This document shows positions 1-9,831 of a stretch of DNA of 64,000 bases, in pieces (the stretch's first letter is position 1; each line of letters begins with the position of its first letter). The stretch is from Methylobacterium sp. B4 (lineage in GTDB: Bacteria > Pseudomonadota > Alphaproteobacteria > Rhizobiales > Beijerinckiaceae): contig NZ_QJJJ01000010.1 in assembly GCF_003201865.1 (NCBI RefSeq), positions 62,001-126,000 on the forward strand. The letters run 5' to 3'. Under the pieces are notes generated by a model, which saw nothing but the letters and a program-made list of their open reading frames with translations, was not told the origin of the DNA and did not search any database. A program made the translations under genes and the position numbers.

Positions 1-749
1 CGCCCCTCGGCCTGCGCCACCCGCACGGCTTCCGCGTCCTCGGAGGAGAGCGCCATCTGCACGTCGATCGGGTTCACCTGCACCACCGAGACGAGCTTGG
101 TCTGGTTCTCGATCACCATGTCGCCGATATTGGCCAGCGACAGGGAGGAGCGCCCGTCGAAGGGCGCGCGGATCACCGCGTAATCGAGGTTCAGCCGCTC
201 CCGGGCGATGGCGGCCTCCGCCTCGTTGAGCTTGGCATTGGCCGTGGCGAGGTTCGACTGGTTCTGCTGGGCGCGCTGCTCGGTGGCGAAGCCCTTGTCG
301 GCGAGCTGCTCGGTGCGGTTCACCTCCGCCTGGGCGAAGTCGAGGGTGGCCTTGGCCTGGTCGCGCAGGGCCTCGGCCGATTTCAGGGCGACCTCGAAGG
401 GGCGGGGGTCGATGCGGAACAGCACCTGCCCCTTCTTCACGTGGCCGCCGGGCTCGAACGGGCGCTCCACCACGAAGCCGGTCACCCGCGTCTGCAGCTC
501 GGCGTCGCGGGGCGAGATGATCGTGCCGGTATATTCGAAGGCGACCGGCACGTCCTGGCGGCTCGCGCGCACCGCCCGCACCGTGAGGCGGGGCGCCGCG
601 CGGTCCTTGGAGGCGGCGCGGCTCGACACCTTGAGGTGATGGGCAAGGAAGCCGGGGATCGGGTGGCCCATCCCCCACCACGCGCCTCCGGCGATCCCGA
701 GAGCCCCGACGACGAGGCCGGTGATGACGAAGCCGACGCCTGGCCGCAC
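1..749 (-). CDS. RND efflux periplasmic adaptor (membrane fusion protein), C-terminus off the window
   Basis: The 3' part is cut by the left edge. The readable part has an N-terminal hydrophobic anchor (FVITGLVVGALGIAG), then the adaptor biotinyl-lipoyl half motif (TGFVVERPFEPGGHVKKGQVLF), a helical hairpin rich in Ala/Gln (NRTEQLADKGFATEQRAQQ) and the second lipoyl half (YAVIRAPFDGR). This order is standard for HlyD/AcrA-type adaptors that join an RND pump to an outer-membrane channel. I chose a GTG start at 749 because GGAGAG lies 8 nt before it and the anchor helix follows at once. It is divergent from the RND pump at 905, with 155 bp of shared control region. Adaptor and pump are usually in one operon, so the pairing is likely but not certain. 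Confidence 0.88.
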   Translation of the reverse strand, partial: MRPGVGFVITGLVVGALGIAGGAWWGMGHPIPGFLAHHLKVSSRAASKDRAAPRLTVRAVRASRQDVPVAFEYTGTIISPRDAELQTRVTGFVVERPFEPGGHVKKGQVLFRIDPRPFEVALKSAEALRDQAKATLDFAQAEVNRTEQLADKGFATEQRAQQNQSNLATANAKLNEAEAAIARERLNLDYAVIRAPFDGRSSLSLANIGDMVIENQTKLVSVVQVNPIDVQMALSSEDAEAVRVAQAEG

Positions 750-904
750 GATATCCGCTCTCCGGGGGCTGGCCGGGCGCCCGAGGCCCGGTCTCGTTCG
801 GGCACGTCAGCCCGACAGGGAACACGCTCGGGCGCGAGACGTTGCATGCGGGTCTTCGCGGCATCCTCGCGCGGCACCCTCGCATCGTGGAGTCGGCCCA
901 CCGA

Positions 905-3900
905 ATGTTCGCCGCATTCGTCGACCGGCCGATCCTGGCCGCCGTGATCTCGATCGTCATCACGACGATCGGCATCGTCGCCGGGGTGACCCTGCCGGTG
1001 GCGCAATATCCCGAGATCGCGCCGCCCATCATCAACATCCAGGCGACCTATCCCGGCGCCTCCGCCCAGCAGGCCTACGAGTCGATCGCGATCCCGCTGG
1101 AGCAGGAGATCAACGGGGCGCCCAGCCTCATCTACATTCAATCGACGAGCTCGACCGACGGCAGCGTCTCGATCGACGCCACCTTCGATGTCGGCTCGAA
1201 CCTCGACGCCGCCGCCGCCGAGGTGCTCACCCGCGCGAGCCGGGCCGAGGCGAAGCTGCCCGAGGCGGTGCGCGCGCAAGGGCTGGAGATCCAGAAATCC
1301 TCGCGCCAGCGGCTCGGGAACGTCGTGCTCTACGCCGACGAGAGCACCGGCTTCGACGAGCTGTTCCTGGCCAACTACGCCGAGACCCAGGTCATCAAGC
1401 CGCTGCGCCGGGTCACCGGCATGGGCCGCATCCTGAACTTCTCCAACATGCGCTACGCCATGCGCGTCTGGCTCGATCCGGCCAAGATGGAGGCCCTGTC
1501 GCTGCCGACCGAGGCGGTGCTCCAGGCGATCCAGGCGCAGAACGCGCAGGTGACGACGGGCTCGCTCGGCAAGCTGCCGATGGACCGGGCGACGCCCTTC
1601 GAGCTGCAGCTCGTCACCAAGGGCCGGCTGACGAAGCCGGAGGAGTTCGGCAACATCGTCCTGCGGGCCAATGCCGACGGCTCGGTGGTGCGCGTCTCCG
1701 ACGTGGGCCGGGTGGAGCTGGGCTCGGAGCAGTACGGCGTCACCTCGAACTTCGACGGCAAGCCCTCGGCTACGCTCGGCATCTTCCAGAACCCGGACGC
1801 CAACGCCGTCGAGGTGATGAACGGGACGCGCGAGACCATGGCGGACCTCGCCAAGCGCTTCCCCCCCGGCCTGCACTACTCCATCGCCCTCGATTCCACC
1901 GAGTTCGTGAAGGAGGCGATCTACGAGGTGGTGCGCACCCTGGTCGAGGCGATCCTCATCGTCACGGTCGTCACCTACCTCTTCCTGCAGAACTGGCGCG
2001 CCACCCTGATTCCGACCATCGCGGTGCCGATCGCCCTGATCGGCACCTTCGGGCCGATGGCGCTCCTGGGCTTCTCCTTCAACACCCTGAGCCTGCTCGG
2101 CCTCGTGCTCGCGGTCGGCCTCGTGGTGGACGACGCGATCATCGTCGTGGAGAACACCGAGCGGCTGATGGAAGAGGGGATGGAGCCCAAGCCCGCCTCC
2201 CGCGAGGCGGTCAACGAGATCGGCGGTCCCGTCATCGCCACGACGCTGGTGCTCGCCGCCCTGTTCGTGCCGGTGGCCTTCATCCCCGGTCTCACGGGCC
2301 AGCTCTACAACCAGTTCGCGCTCACCATCGCCATCTCGGTGATGATCTCGGCCATCGTCTCGCTGACCCTGACGCCGGCCCTGTGCGGCCTGCTCCTGAG
2401 GCCGCACGGGCAGCGGAAGAAGCGCTGGTGGCGCAAGCCCCTCGACTGGTTCAACACCGCGCTGGAGCGCTCGGCCAACTTCGTCGCCGGCTCGATCGGG
2501 TGGCTCGCCCGCCACGTCGTGCTGACCCTCGCCGTCTTCGTGCTGTTTGCCGGAGCCACATTCCTGCTGCTGATGCAGCGCCCCACCGGCTTCGTGCCGG
2601 AGGAGGACCAGGGCTACCTCTACGCCGAGGTGGCGATGCCGCTGGGCGCCTCGGTGCAGCGCACGGAGGCCATGAACGCCCGCTTCGGCGAGGTTCTGCG
2701 TGCCCGCGACGACGTGGATCACACCATCGGGGTCAGCGGGCGCTCCTTCCTCGCCGACACGGTGGCCCCGTTCTACGGCTTCAACATCCCCGTCATGAAG
2801 CCCTGGGACGAGCGCAAGACCACGGTCGACGACCTGATCCGGGACATGGAAGAGCGCTTCCGGCACGATCCCGACGGGCAGGTGCGCATCGCGAACCCCT
2901 CGCCCCTGCCGGGCCTGGGCTCGCGCGGCGGCCTGACCCTGGAGATCCAGGACCGCTCCGGCAACGGCGGGATCGGGCTGGCGAAGACGGCCAGCGACTT
3001 CATCGAGCGGATCAAGGCGCTGCCCGGCGTGGCCACGGCGACGCCGACCACCGACTGGGGCGTGCCGCAGATCCGCCTCGACATCGACCGGGCCAAGGCC
3101 GAGCAGCTCGGCGTGCCGCTCGCCCGGCTGTTCGAGGCGCTCGGCACCTATGTCGGGTCGAGCTTCGTCAACCTCTTCAACCGCTTCGGCTTCGTCTACC
3201 AGGTCTACGTCCAGAGCGACCCCTCCGGGCGGCGGCTGTTTCAGGATCTGGAGGCGCTGACCGTCATCAACGCGCAAGGGGAGCCGGTGCGCCTCGGCTC
3301 CCTGGTTCAGGCCAAGTTCACCACGGGGCCGACGGCGGTCCTGTCCTACAACACCTACCCGGCCATCGAGGTGGCGGTGACGGTCGAGCCGGGCTCCAGC
3401 TCCGGCACGGTGATCGCGGCGGTCGAGGAGTTGGCGGGCGCGTTGCCGACCAACAACTCCATCGAGTGGACCGAGGTCGCCTACCAGGAGAAGATCGCCG
3501 GCAACTTCGCGCCGATCATCTTCGGGCTCGGCGTGTTCATGATCTTCTGCTTCCTGGCCGGGCAGTACGAGTCCGTGCGCCTGCCGCTGGTGATCCTGCT
3601 CGCCACGCCGCTGGCGATCTTCGGCGCGGTCGGCTTCCTGGCCCTGCGGGGCATGCCGCTCGACGTGTTCGGGCAGATCGGCCTGCTGCTGCTGGTGGGG
3701 CTGGCGGCCAAGAACTCGATCCTGCTCGTCTCCTTCGCCGAGGAGCTGCGCGCGCGGGGCGAGGGCGCGCTGGAGGCGGCCCAGCACGCCACGCGGCTGC
3801 GCATGCGCCCGATCCTGATGACCTCCTTCGCCTTCATCCTGGGCTCGGTGCCGCTCGCCATCGCCAGCGGGGCAGGGGCGAATGCGCGCCTCTCCATGGG

Positions 3901-4051
3901 CACGGTGGTGATCGGCGGATTGCTGGTGGCCACCATCCTGACGCTGTTCGTCACCCCCGTCTTCTACGTCGCCGCCGAGCGGCTGCGGGGCGAGGCGGGG
4001 CGCGAGGATGCGGCCGCGAGCGGGGAGGGACGGGCGCAGCCGGCCGCGTGA
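905..4051 (+). CDS. RND multidrug efflux pump, HAE1 (AcrB-like) family
   Basis: Inner-membrane proton-driven exporter of about 1048 residues, the usual length of the HAE1 family. The first transmembrane helix starts at residue 10 (ILAAVISIVITTIGIVAG), followed by the PVAQYPEIAPP segment typical of AcrB relatives. The proton-relay pair Asp-Asp is in GLVVDDAIIVVENTE near residue 408, and the relay lysine is in AAKNSILLVSFAEE near residue 935, so the pump should be functional. I prefer the ATG at 905 over the upstream TTG at 842, because the family N-terminus (MFAAFVDRPIL) begins there. The substrate cannot be read from sequence. The partner adaptor is probably the divergent gene at 749. No outer-membrane channel gene lies beside it. 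Confidence 0.95.
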   Translation: MFAAFVDRPILAAVISIVITTIGIVAGVTLPVAQYPEIAPPIINIQATYPGASAQQAYESIAIPLEQEINGAPSLIYIQSTSSTDGSVSIDATFDVGSNLDAAAAEVLTRASRAEAKLPEAVRAQGLEIQKSSRQRLGNVVLYADESTGFDELFLANYAETQVIKPLRRVTGMGRILNFSNMRYAMRVWLDPAKMEALSLPTEAVLQAIQAQNAQVTTGSLGKLPMDRATPFELQLVTKGRLTKPEEFGNIVLRANADGSVVRVSDVGRVELGSEQYGVTSNFDGKPSATLGIFQNPDANAVEVMNGTRETMADLAKRFPPGLHYSIALDSTEFVKEAIYEVVRTLVEAILIVTVVTYLFLQNWRATLIPTIAVPIALIGTFGPMALLGFSFNTLSLLGLVLAVGLVVDDAIIVVENTERLMEEGMEPKPASREAVNEIGGPVIATTLVLAALFVPVAFIPGLTGQLYNQFALTIAISVMISAIVSLTLTPALCGLLLRPHGQRKKRWWRKPLDWFNTALERSANFVAGSIGWLARHVVLTLAVFVLFAGATFLLLMQRPTGFVPEEDQGYLYAEVAMPLGASVQRTEAMNARFGEVLRARDDVDHTIGVSGRSFLADTVAPFYGFNIPVMKPWDERKTTVDDLIRDMEERFRHDPDGQVRIANPSPLPGLGSRGGLTLEIQDRSGNGGIGLAKTASDFIERIKALPGVATATPTTDWGVPQIRLDIDRAKAEQLGVPLARLFEALGTYVGSSFVNLFNRFGFVYQVYVQSDPSGRRLFQDLEALTVINAQGEPVRLGSLVQAKFTTGPTAVLSYNTYPAIEVAVTVEPGSSSGTVIAAVEELAGALPTNNSIEWTEVAYQEKIAGNFAPIIFGLGVFMIFCFLAGQYESVRLPLVILLATPLAIFGAVGFLALRGMPLDVFGQIGLLLLVGLAAKNSILLVSFAEELRARGEGALEAAQHATRLRMRPILMTSFAFILGSVPLAIASGAGANARLSMGTVVIGGLLVATILTLFVTPVFYVAAERLRGEAGREDAAASGEGRAQPAA

Positions 4052-4197
4052 GGGTTGCCGGCGGTAAACGAGGCCGTCGAAGCACCTGCTCGGGCCTCGC
4101 GGAGCGAAGCCGAAGCGATCGAGAGCCCGGCCGCTTCGGAAAGGTTACGCGGCCGCATCGCCTCGCTGATCGCTCGCGATGACGGCGGAGGCTGCCT

Positions 4198-4614
4198 TCA
4201 GCGCGCGATCCGCTCCCAGGCCTCCCGGGCGAGGGCGGCCGAGAGGGGCTTTTGCGCGAAGCGGGCCTGCTCGGGCAGGTCACCGGGCTCGGGCGAGAGG
4301 CCGGCCGAGAGCACGATCAGGGACAGGTCCGGCCGGCGCGCCGCGATCTCCTGGGCCAGGACGAACCGTCCCTGCGGACCCGCGAGGTCGGCGTCGACGA
4401 TCGCGAGGCGCAGACCGGTGTGAAGCTCGATCTGTCGGGTCGCCGTCGGCGCGCTCCAGGCCTCGAGCACCTCGAAGCCCGCCTCCGCCAGAAGGTCCGC
4501 CGTCGCGATGCGCAGGACCGCCTCGCTCTCGACGACCAGGGCCAGAACGCGCGGGTCGTTCGTCCCATCGGGCCGCACATCGCTGCGCGGGGCGGGGGGA
4601 GCGGGTTGATCCAT
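4198..4614 (-). CDS. Single-domain response regulator
   Basis: Receiver-only protein of about 138 residues. A beta-strand (VLALVVESEAVLR), the phospho-acceptor Asp in LAIVDADLAG, a Ser in LIVLSAG at the Thr/Ser switch position, and Lys in FAQKPLS match the receiver fold. The usual acidic pair after the first strand appears as VES rather than DD, so metal binding may be weaker. The start at 4614 is preceded by GAGG at 8 nt; a longer frame to 4644 exists but lacks a better ribosome site. It lies 63 bp behind the HWE kinase gene in the same direction, so it is probably that kinase's partner. Confidence 0.85.
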   Translation of the reverse strand: MDQPAPPAPRSDVRPDGTNDPRVLALVVESEAVLRIATADLLAEAGFEVLEAWSAPTATRQIELHTGLRLAIVDADLAGPQGRFVLAQEIAARRPDLSLIVLSAGLSPEPGDLPEQARFAQKPLSAALAREAWERIAR

Positions 4615-4677
4615 GGGGTTCCTCGGCCGGGTTCCCCCCTTCAAGCGGCGAAACGCGGGTTCGTTGCCCTCGAAACC

Positions 4678-7431
4678 TCACTCTTTTTCGAGGAGCCCCG
4701 GCAGCGGCGCCAGGATGCGGCAGATCACGCCCTCCGGCGCGTAGGTCGTGTGCGTCTCGCCGCCGACCGCCCCCGAGAGCCCGCGCTCGATCAGGCGCGA
4801 GCCGAAGCCCCGGCGCGTGGGGATCGCGACCGGCGGCCCGCCGCTCTCCGTCCAGGTCATCGCCAGAAGCGGCTCCCCGCCCGGCACGACCGACCACACC
4901 ACCCGGACCCGGCCGCCGGGCACCGAGAAAGCGCCGTACTTGGCGGCGTTGGTCGCGAGTTCGTGGATCATCAGCGCCAGCGACAGCGCCGCCTTCGGTC
5001 CCACCTCGATCGGCGGCCCCGACAGCGCGATGCGGCCAGGCTCGCCGTCGTCGTGGATCGCGAGCGCGCCCGCCACCACCGCCTCGAGTCCGGCGCCCTC
5101 GCCCTCCCCGGAGAGCAGGATGTCGTGCGCCTTGCCCAGGGCCACGAGCCGGGCCACCAGCGCCTCCTTGACCGTGGCGACGTCGGTGACGTTGCGCAGG
5201 GTCTGCGAGGCGATGGCCTGGGCCATGGTCAGGGTGTTCTTGAGGCGGTGGCTCAGCTCGCGGTTGAGGAAGCGCTGCTGCTCCTCCGCCTGAAGCCGGG
5301 CGAGTGCCGCCGAGGCCCGCCCGGCCACCTCGCGGACGAAGTCGATCTCGCCCCGGCTCCAGGCCCGGACTCCCGCGGCATGAACGTAGACGAGGCCGAC
5401 CAGCTCGCCCCGGCGCAGCAGCGGCACCGTGATCCCGGACCGGGCGGCGATGGCCGTGTAGGTCGGCGCGTCGGCCGCAAGGTCGGGGTCGGCGGAAAGA
5501 TCCGCGACGGCGAGGACCGTGCCGCGCCGCAGCCGCGCGACCGTGGCCGCGAACAGCGCCAGGGGATGGCTGCCCGCGAGGCTCGAGGTTCCGTGCGACC
5601 AGTCGCGCTCGATCACGAGGCGCTCCGCGCCCGCGTCGACCGCCGCGTAGCCCGCGCGGGCGCAGCCGAGGGTGCGCCCCAGGATTCCGGCGGCGATCTG
5701 CGAGATCTCGGCGGGGGCGGCGGCCTCGCGCAGCCGGTCGCCGAGTTCGATCAGCGCCCTCTGGCGCGCCTCGACCCGCTTCTCCTCGCTGATGTCCTCG
5801 ATCATCGCCGTGGCCAGGATCGTGTCGCCGCGGATCTGCGACACGAGGTTGACCCGGCACCAGATCAGGCTGCCATCCCCCCGGCGGTAGCGCTTCTCAA
5901 GCGTCTCGCGCACGATCTCGCCGGCAGCGATCCGGCGGTGCAGCCGGTCGCGCTCCGCCGCGTCCTCCTCCGGCGTCCACTTGGCGATGGAATGCCCGAC
6001 GATCGCGCTCTCCGGCGCGCCCCAGATCGCGCAGAGCTTGGCGTTGACCTCCACCGCGACCATGCTGCGCGGATCGATCTGGACGATGCCGACATTGGCG
6101 CCCTCGACCACCGCCCGGAGCTGGGCGGCGACGCGGTTGCGCTCGGTCAGGTCCAGCATGGCGCCGATCATGCGCAGCGGCGCGCCGTCGGCCCCGCGCA
6201 CCATGGAGCCGCGGTCGAGCACCTCGGCGTAGGAGCCGTCGGCGCGCCGGAAGCGGTACTCGTGGCTCCAATCCTGCCCGCCCCCGCTGATGACGCGGCG
6301 GATATCGGCCTCCACCCTCTCCCGATCCTCCGGGTGGATGTGATCGAGCCACCAGCCGCCGGTCGGCTCGACCGCCTCCGGCGCCCAGCCATAGGCGACG
6401 TGCAGGGCCTCGTTCCACAGCACGTGGTCGGCCAGGAGGTCCCAGTCCCAGATCGCGTCGTTGGTGGCGCGGGTGACGAGGCGGTAGCGCTCCTGCGTGG
6501 CGGCGACCGCGGCCTGGGCCGTCCGCTCGGCGCTGACGTCGCGCACCGTGCCGACGAAGCGCAGCGCCCGCCCGCCCTCGGTGACGAGGGCGCCGCGGGC
6601 GGCCACCCAGGCGATCGCCCCGCCGTCGGGCGCGCAGGTGCGGTAGACGCAGTCGAACAGGCCGGGGCCGGCGGGGTCGAGCGCCGCCTGTACCGCGGCG
6701 TGCGCGTCCGCGCGGTCCTCCGGGTGGAGGCGGGCCAGGAAGGTGCCCTCGTAGCTCACGGCCTCGTCCGCACCGATCCCGAACAGGGCGCGGGTGCGTG
6801 CGTCCCAGCTGAGGGTACCGGCCACGAGATCGTAATCGAAGATGCCGATGCCGCCCGCCTCGACGGCGAGCCGCAGGCGCAATTCGCTCTCGGCCAGGGC
6901 CGCGGTCTCCGCCCGCCGGCTCAGGCTGCCCCGGCGCAGCTCGAGCTGCGTCATCACCATGCGGGCCAGGGCCGCGAGCCCCCTGGCCTGGGCGGGGCTC
7001 AGACCCTCCGGCCGGGGCTTGGCGTCGATCACGCACAGGGCGCCGATCGCCACGCCCTCCGGGGTCGTGAGCGGCGCGCCGGCATAGAACCGCAATCCCG
7101 GCTCGCCCGTCACCAGCGGGTTGGCGCGGGTGCGGGGATCGGCGGTCAGATCGGGGATGACGAGGATGCCGCCCTTGATCAGCGTGTGCATGCAGATCGA
7201 TCGGTCGAGCCCGGTCTCGCCGGGCGCGAAGCCGATCCGTGCCTTGAACCATTGCCGGTCGCCGGTCACGAGGCTGACGAGGGCGGTCGGCGCCTCGCAG
7301 AGCTGACAGGCCAGCGCCACGGCATCGTCGAAGGCCTCCTCGGAAGGCGTGTCGAGGATGCCGTAGCCGGCCAGGGCGACCAGACGCCGGGCCGCCCCGT
7401 CCGCGAAGGGATCGTCGGGCTGCCGGCTCAT
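4678..7431 (-). CDS. GAF-PAS-PAS-PAS-GAF sensor histidine kinase, HWE family
   Basis: Soluble 917-residue sensor kinase with no membrane segment. A GAF domain spans about 20-165 (ILDTPSEEAFDD...SICMHTL), three PAS domains about 185-560, a second GAF about 570-715, and the kinase core is at the C-terminus. The H-box is RELSHRLKNTL near residue 726, the N-box is MIHELATNAAKYG, and MTWTESGGPP carries the Trp-x-Glu that gives the HWE family its name. HWE kinases in alphaproteobacteria often serve light or general stress responses. I see no clear LOV or phytochrome cysteine, so the signal is unknown. The response regulator follows 63 bp downstream. Confidence 0.92.
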   Translation of the reverse strand: MSRQPDDPFADGAARRLVALAGYGILDTPSEEAFDDAVALACQLCEAPTALVSLVTGDRQWFKARIGFAPGETGLDRSICMHTLIKGGILVIPDLTADPRTRANPLVTGEPGLRFYAGAPLTTPEGVAIGALCVIDAKPRPEGLSPAQARGLAALARMVMTQLELRRGSLSRRAETAALAESELRLRLAVEAGGIGIFDYDLVAGTLSWDARTRALFGIGADEAVSYEGTFLARLHPEDRADAHAAVQAALDPAGPGLFDCVYRTCAPDGGAIAWVAARGALVTEGGRALRFVGTVRDVSAERTAQAAVAATQERYRLVTRATNDAIWDWDLLADHVLWNEALHVAYGWAPEAVEPTGGWWLDHIHPEDRERVEADIRRVISGGGQDWSHEYRFRRADGSYAEVLDRGSMVRGADGAPLRMIGAMLDLTERNRVAAQLRAVVEGANVGIVQIDPRSMVAVEVNAKLCAIWGAPESAIVGHSIAKWTPEEDAAERDRLHRRIAAGEIVRETLEKRYRRGDGSLIWCRVNLVSQIRGDTILATAMIEDISEEKRVEARQRALIELGDRLREAAAPAEISQIAAGILGRTLGCARAGYAAVDAGAERLVIERDWSHGTSSLAGSHPLALFAATVARLRRGTVLAVADLSADPDLAADAPTYTAIAARSGITVPLLRRGELVGLVYVHAAGVRAWSRGEIDFVREVAGRASAALARLQAEEQQRFLNRELSHRLKNTLTMAQAIASQTLRNVTDVATVKEALVARLVALGKAHDILLSGEGEGAGLEAVVAGALAIHDDGEPGRIALSGPPIEVGPKAALSLALMIHELATNAAKYGAFSVPGGRVRVVWSVVPGGEPLLAMTWTESGGPPVAIPTRRGFGSRLIERGLSGAVGGETHTTYAPEGVICRILAPLPGLLEKE

Positions 7432-7704
7432 CGGCGGATGCAGCCGGGCGCGTTGCCCGAACGGGCGCGCGGCGCGGACCTCGTCCGAACGGGACGGCGC
7501 GCAGGAGCGGCCGATCCCGCCATCGGTGCCGGCGTGAGGACTCCCGGAGCGGGGGGAGTTTCGTGGGGCACGCGAAACGCCTGCTGGAACGGCCGTGACG
7601 AGAGAATGCCTAAAGCGCGCGTGGCGGAAGGGAAAGACGCCGTCGCGCGCCGGGGCACGTCGAAACGGGAGCGTCGGCCGGTCTCGGGGAGCGCGGACAC
7701 GGGC

Positions 7705-8466
7705 TTAACCGGGCGGCTCGATCGCGACGAGGCGCCCGTTCGGACCGTAGATCGCGCCGAGCACGGTCTCGAAATGGCGCCGGACGCTGGCATGGCACTC
7801 GCAGGCGACCTCCTCGATCACCGGACGGTTGAGGATGGTGATGCGTCCGCGCCCGACCTCGATCAGGCCCTGCTGCTGGAGCATCCGCAGGATGCGGGTG
7901 AGATAGGTGCGCTGCACGCCGAGCATCGCGGCCAGGGATTCCTGGGTGATCGGCAGCACGTTGCTGTCGAGCCGGTCCTGCAGGGTCAGCAGCCAGCGCA
8001 GGCAGCGCTCCTCGATCGGGTGCAGGGCGTTGCAGGCGACCGATTGCAGCACCTGCGCGAGCAGGCAGTCGGAGTAGCGCGTGAACAGGTTGCGCAGGGA
8101 CTCGGACTGGCGCTTGGCCTCCTGAAGGCGCGCCGAATCCATCCGCAGGACTGGGCCGCCGATCTGGATCAGGGCGTGGGTCGAGGCGGGCAGGCCGCCG
8201 TTGCTGACCACGCCCCCCACCGCGCCCTCGCGGCCGATCGTGGCGGTCTCGGCGCTGCGCCCATCGATCATCGAGATCACCAGGGTGACCACGGTCTGAT
8301 CGAGGGGGAAGCTGATGAAGTCCACCTCGCGACCGGCGGCGAACAGCGTCTCGCCGCGCTTGTACTCGATCCGCTCCAGATCGGGCAGAAGGCGGCGGCG
8401 GTCCTCGGGATTCAGGCAGTTCAGGAGCAGATTGCCTTCGAAGCAGCGCTCAAGGGCCGAAGGCAT
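7705..8466 (-). CDS. Crp/Fnr-family transcription regulator
   Basis: The cyclic-nucleotide-binding-like beta barrel comes first (LERIEYKRGETLFAAGREVDFISFPLDQTVV), then a long dimer helix and a Crp-type winged helix (LPITQESLAAMLGVQRTYLTRILRMLQQQGLIEVGRGRITIL). No N-terminal or internal cysteine cluster for an Fe-S sensor is present, so it is not a classical Fnr. The cNMP phosphate-binding Arg motif is also not evident. I placed the start at the ATG at 8466, just before the conserved region; an in-frame GTG at 8535 would add 23 residues and cannot be excluded. The ligand is unknown. It is followed downstream by the HWE kinase gene in the same direction after about 270 bp. Confidence 0.85.
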   Translation of the reverse strand: MPSALERCFEGNLLLNCLNPEDRRRLLPDLERIEYKRGETLFAAGREVDFISFPLDQTVVTLVISMIDGRSAETATIGREGAVGGVVSNGGLPASTHALIQIGGPVLRMDSARLQEAKRQSESLRNLFTRYSDCLLAQVLQSVACNALHPIEERCLRWLLTLQDRLDSNVLPITQESLAAMLGVQRTYLTRILRMLQQQGLIEVGRGRITILNRPVIEEVACECHASVRRHFETVLGAIYGPNGRLVAIEPPG

Positions 8467-8772
8467 GTAAGGCTCAAGATCCGTCGTGTCGGAGGTGCGG
8501 TCCCTATCGCAAAGCTCCCGCGCCCGTCTGTCCACAAGTAGACACTAGCAAGGCGGGATACGAAAAAATTCGGATCAGCTGCGCGTCTCGCTCCCGCCTT
8601 TACGAAGCTAGGCCGAAAAAGCAAGGCAACATAAGTTACGCTTGACTTGGCAGAATCCGGTTGAGCCTTGGTGCCGCTCGCGAAACGTCCGCTTCATCGG
8701 CACCATCGCAGCGCGAACCGTCCGCGACCGGACGCTTCGCAAGGCCGTCCTGCCGGCGCCGGTTTGCCGGTC

Positions 8773-9633
8773 CTACTTGCCGGTGCAGAGACCCTGGCCG
8801 GACAGGCGCCGGTGCTCGCGCGGATCGCAATCGGTGGCCAGGAACGAGGCCCACTCGGTCGGGCTGCCGTAGAAGGCGTTGCGGTCGACGTCGCCGCGCA
8901 CGCCGGGCACGCGCCCGGTCGAGGTGAACTGCCAGAGCATCCACTTGCGGTTGGCGTAGCGCTGCTCGGGCTCGGCCGCGGTGGAGCGGACCCAGTGAGG
9001 GTAGTCGGGCAGCTCGTCTTCCAGCACGTCCTTATGGAAGGTGATGTCCGTATAGATGATCGGCCGCTTGCCGGTATAGGCCTCCATCTCATCCAGCATG
9101 TAGCGGATCATCGACAGCGCCTGAGCCTTGGGCAGCTTCTTCGGGCACTTGGCCGAATGGCCGTTCCACTCCACGTCGAGCACCGGGGGGAGGGCGGTCG
9201 GATCGTTCGGCACGTTGCGCTTGAACCAGGCCATCTGGTCCTCGGCCGAGCGGCACCAGAACACGAAGTGGTAGGCGCCCCGCGGCACCCCGGCCCGGCC
9301 CGCCCCGTCCCAGTTCTCGCGGAAGCGCTCGTCCACGTGGTCGCCGCCCTCCGTCGCCTTGATGAAGGCGAACTGCGTGCCCGCAGACTTGACCGAGGCC
9401 CAGTTGATCGGCCCCTGCCACTTCGAGATGTCGATGCCCTGGATCGGGTGGCTCTTGGCCCGTGCCACGCCGGGATGGGGCTTCACGTCGCCCTTGGTGG
9501 GATAGAAGTCGTTCTGCGAGGCGCAGGCCGCGAGCCCGGATACGAGCAGCGCGGCGAGCCCGCGCTTCAGCCAGGCGCGGCGCGCCGAGGGGGTTTGTGC
9601 GGGGTTCGAGGAAATCCCGGTGTCCTGCGACAT
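8773..9633 (-). CDS. GH25 lysozyme-like lipoprotein
   Basis: Predicted exported lipoprotein of 286 residues with a muramidase-type GH25 domain. The N-terminus has twin Arg and a hydrophobic stretch ending in a lipobox (ALLVSGLAAC), so it should be anchored in a membrane facing the periplasm. The GH25 core starts at IQGIDISKWQGPINW, continues through FAFIKATEGGDHVD and YHFVFWC, and has the catalytic Asp-x-Glu in PPVLDVEWNGHS. The C-terminus (WQFTSTGRVPGVRGDVDRNAFYG) is the usual family end. The likely role is peptidoglycan cleavage or remodelling. The start ATG at 9633 gives the export signal. It stands alone, convergent with no neighbour. Confidence 0.9.
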   Translation of the reverse strand: MSQDTGISSNPAQTPSARRAWLKRGLAALLVSGLAACASQNDFYPTKGDVKPHPGVARAKSHPIQGIDISKWQGPINWASVKSAGTQFAFIKATEGGDHVDERFRENWDGAGRAGVPRGAYHFVFWCRSAEDQMAWFKRNVPNDPTALPPVLDVEWNGHSAKCPKKLPKAQALSMIRYMLDEMEAYTGKRPIIYTDITFHKDVLEDELPDYPHWVRSTAAEPEQRYANRKWMLWQFTSTGRVPGVRGDVDRNAFYGSPTEWASFLATDCDPREHRRLSGQGLCTGK

Positions 9634-9831
9634 CGATGGCCCGCCACTTCTCGCGTGCGACTTCAATGGGTATTCGATGCCTGTTGCGGGGTTAACAGAG
9701 CTTTGCTGGCATTGCGGCAGAATTCCGGAAGGCGTTGCGCCACAGGCACATGAGCGACCGCCGCGGCGTCCGGCGGCCGTGCGGCCCGGCTTCAAGAGAC
9801 TGGAAAACCTGATGTTTCGTCCGGGACGGCC

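Noticed and set aside
482..3787. Long open frames opposite real genes (for example 482-3787 minus, 4252-8541 plus, 29537-33703 minus).
   Set aside because: They are antisense to clear RND and kinase genes and have Arg/Gly/His/Asp-rich composition, as expected from frame shadows in very GC-rich DNA. No motif supports them.
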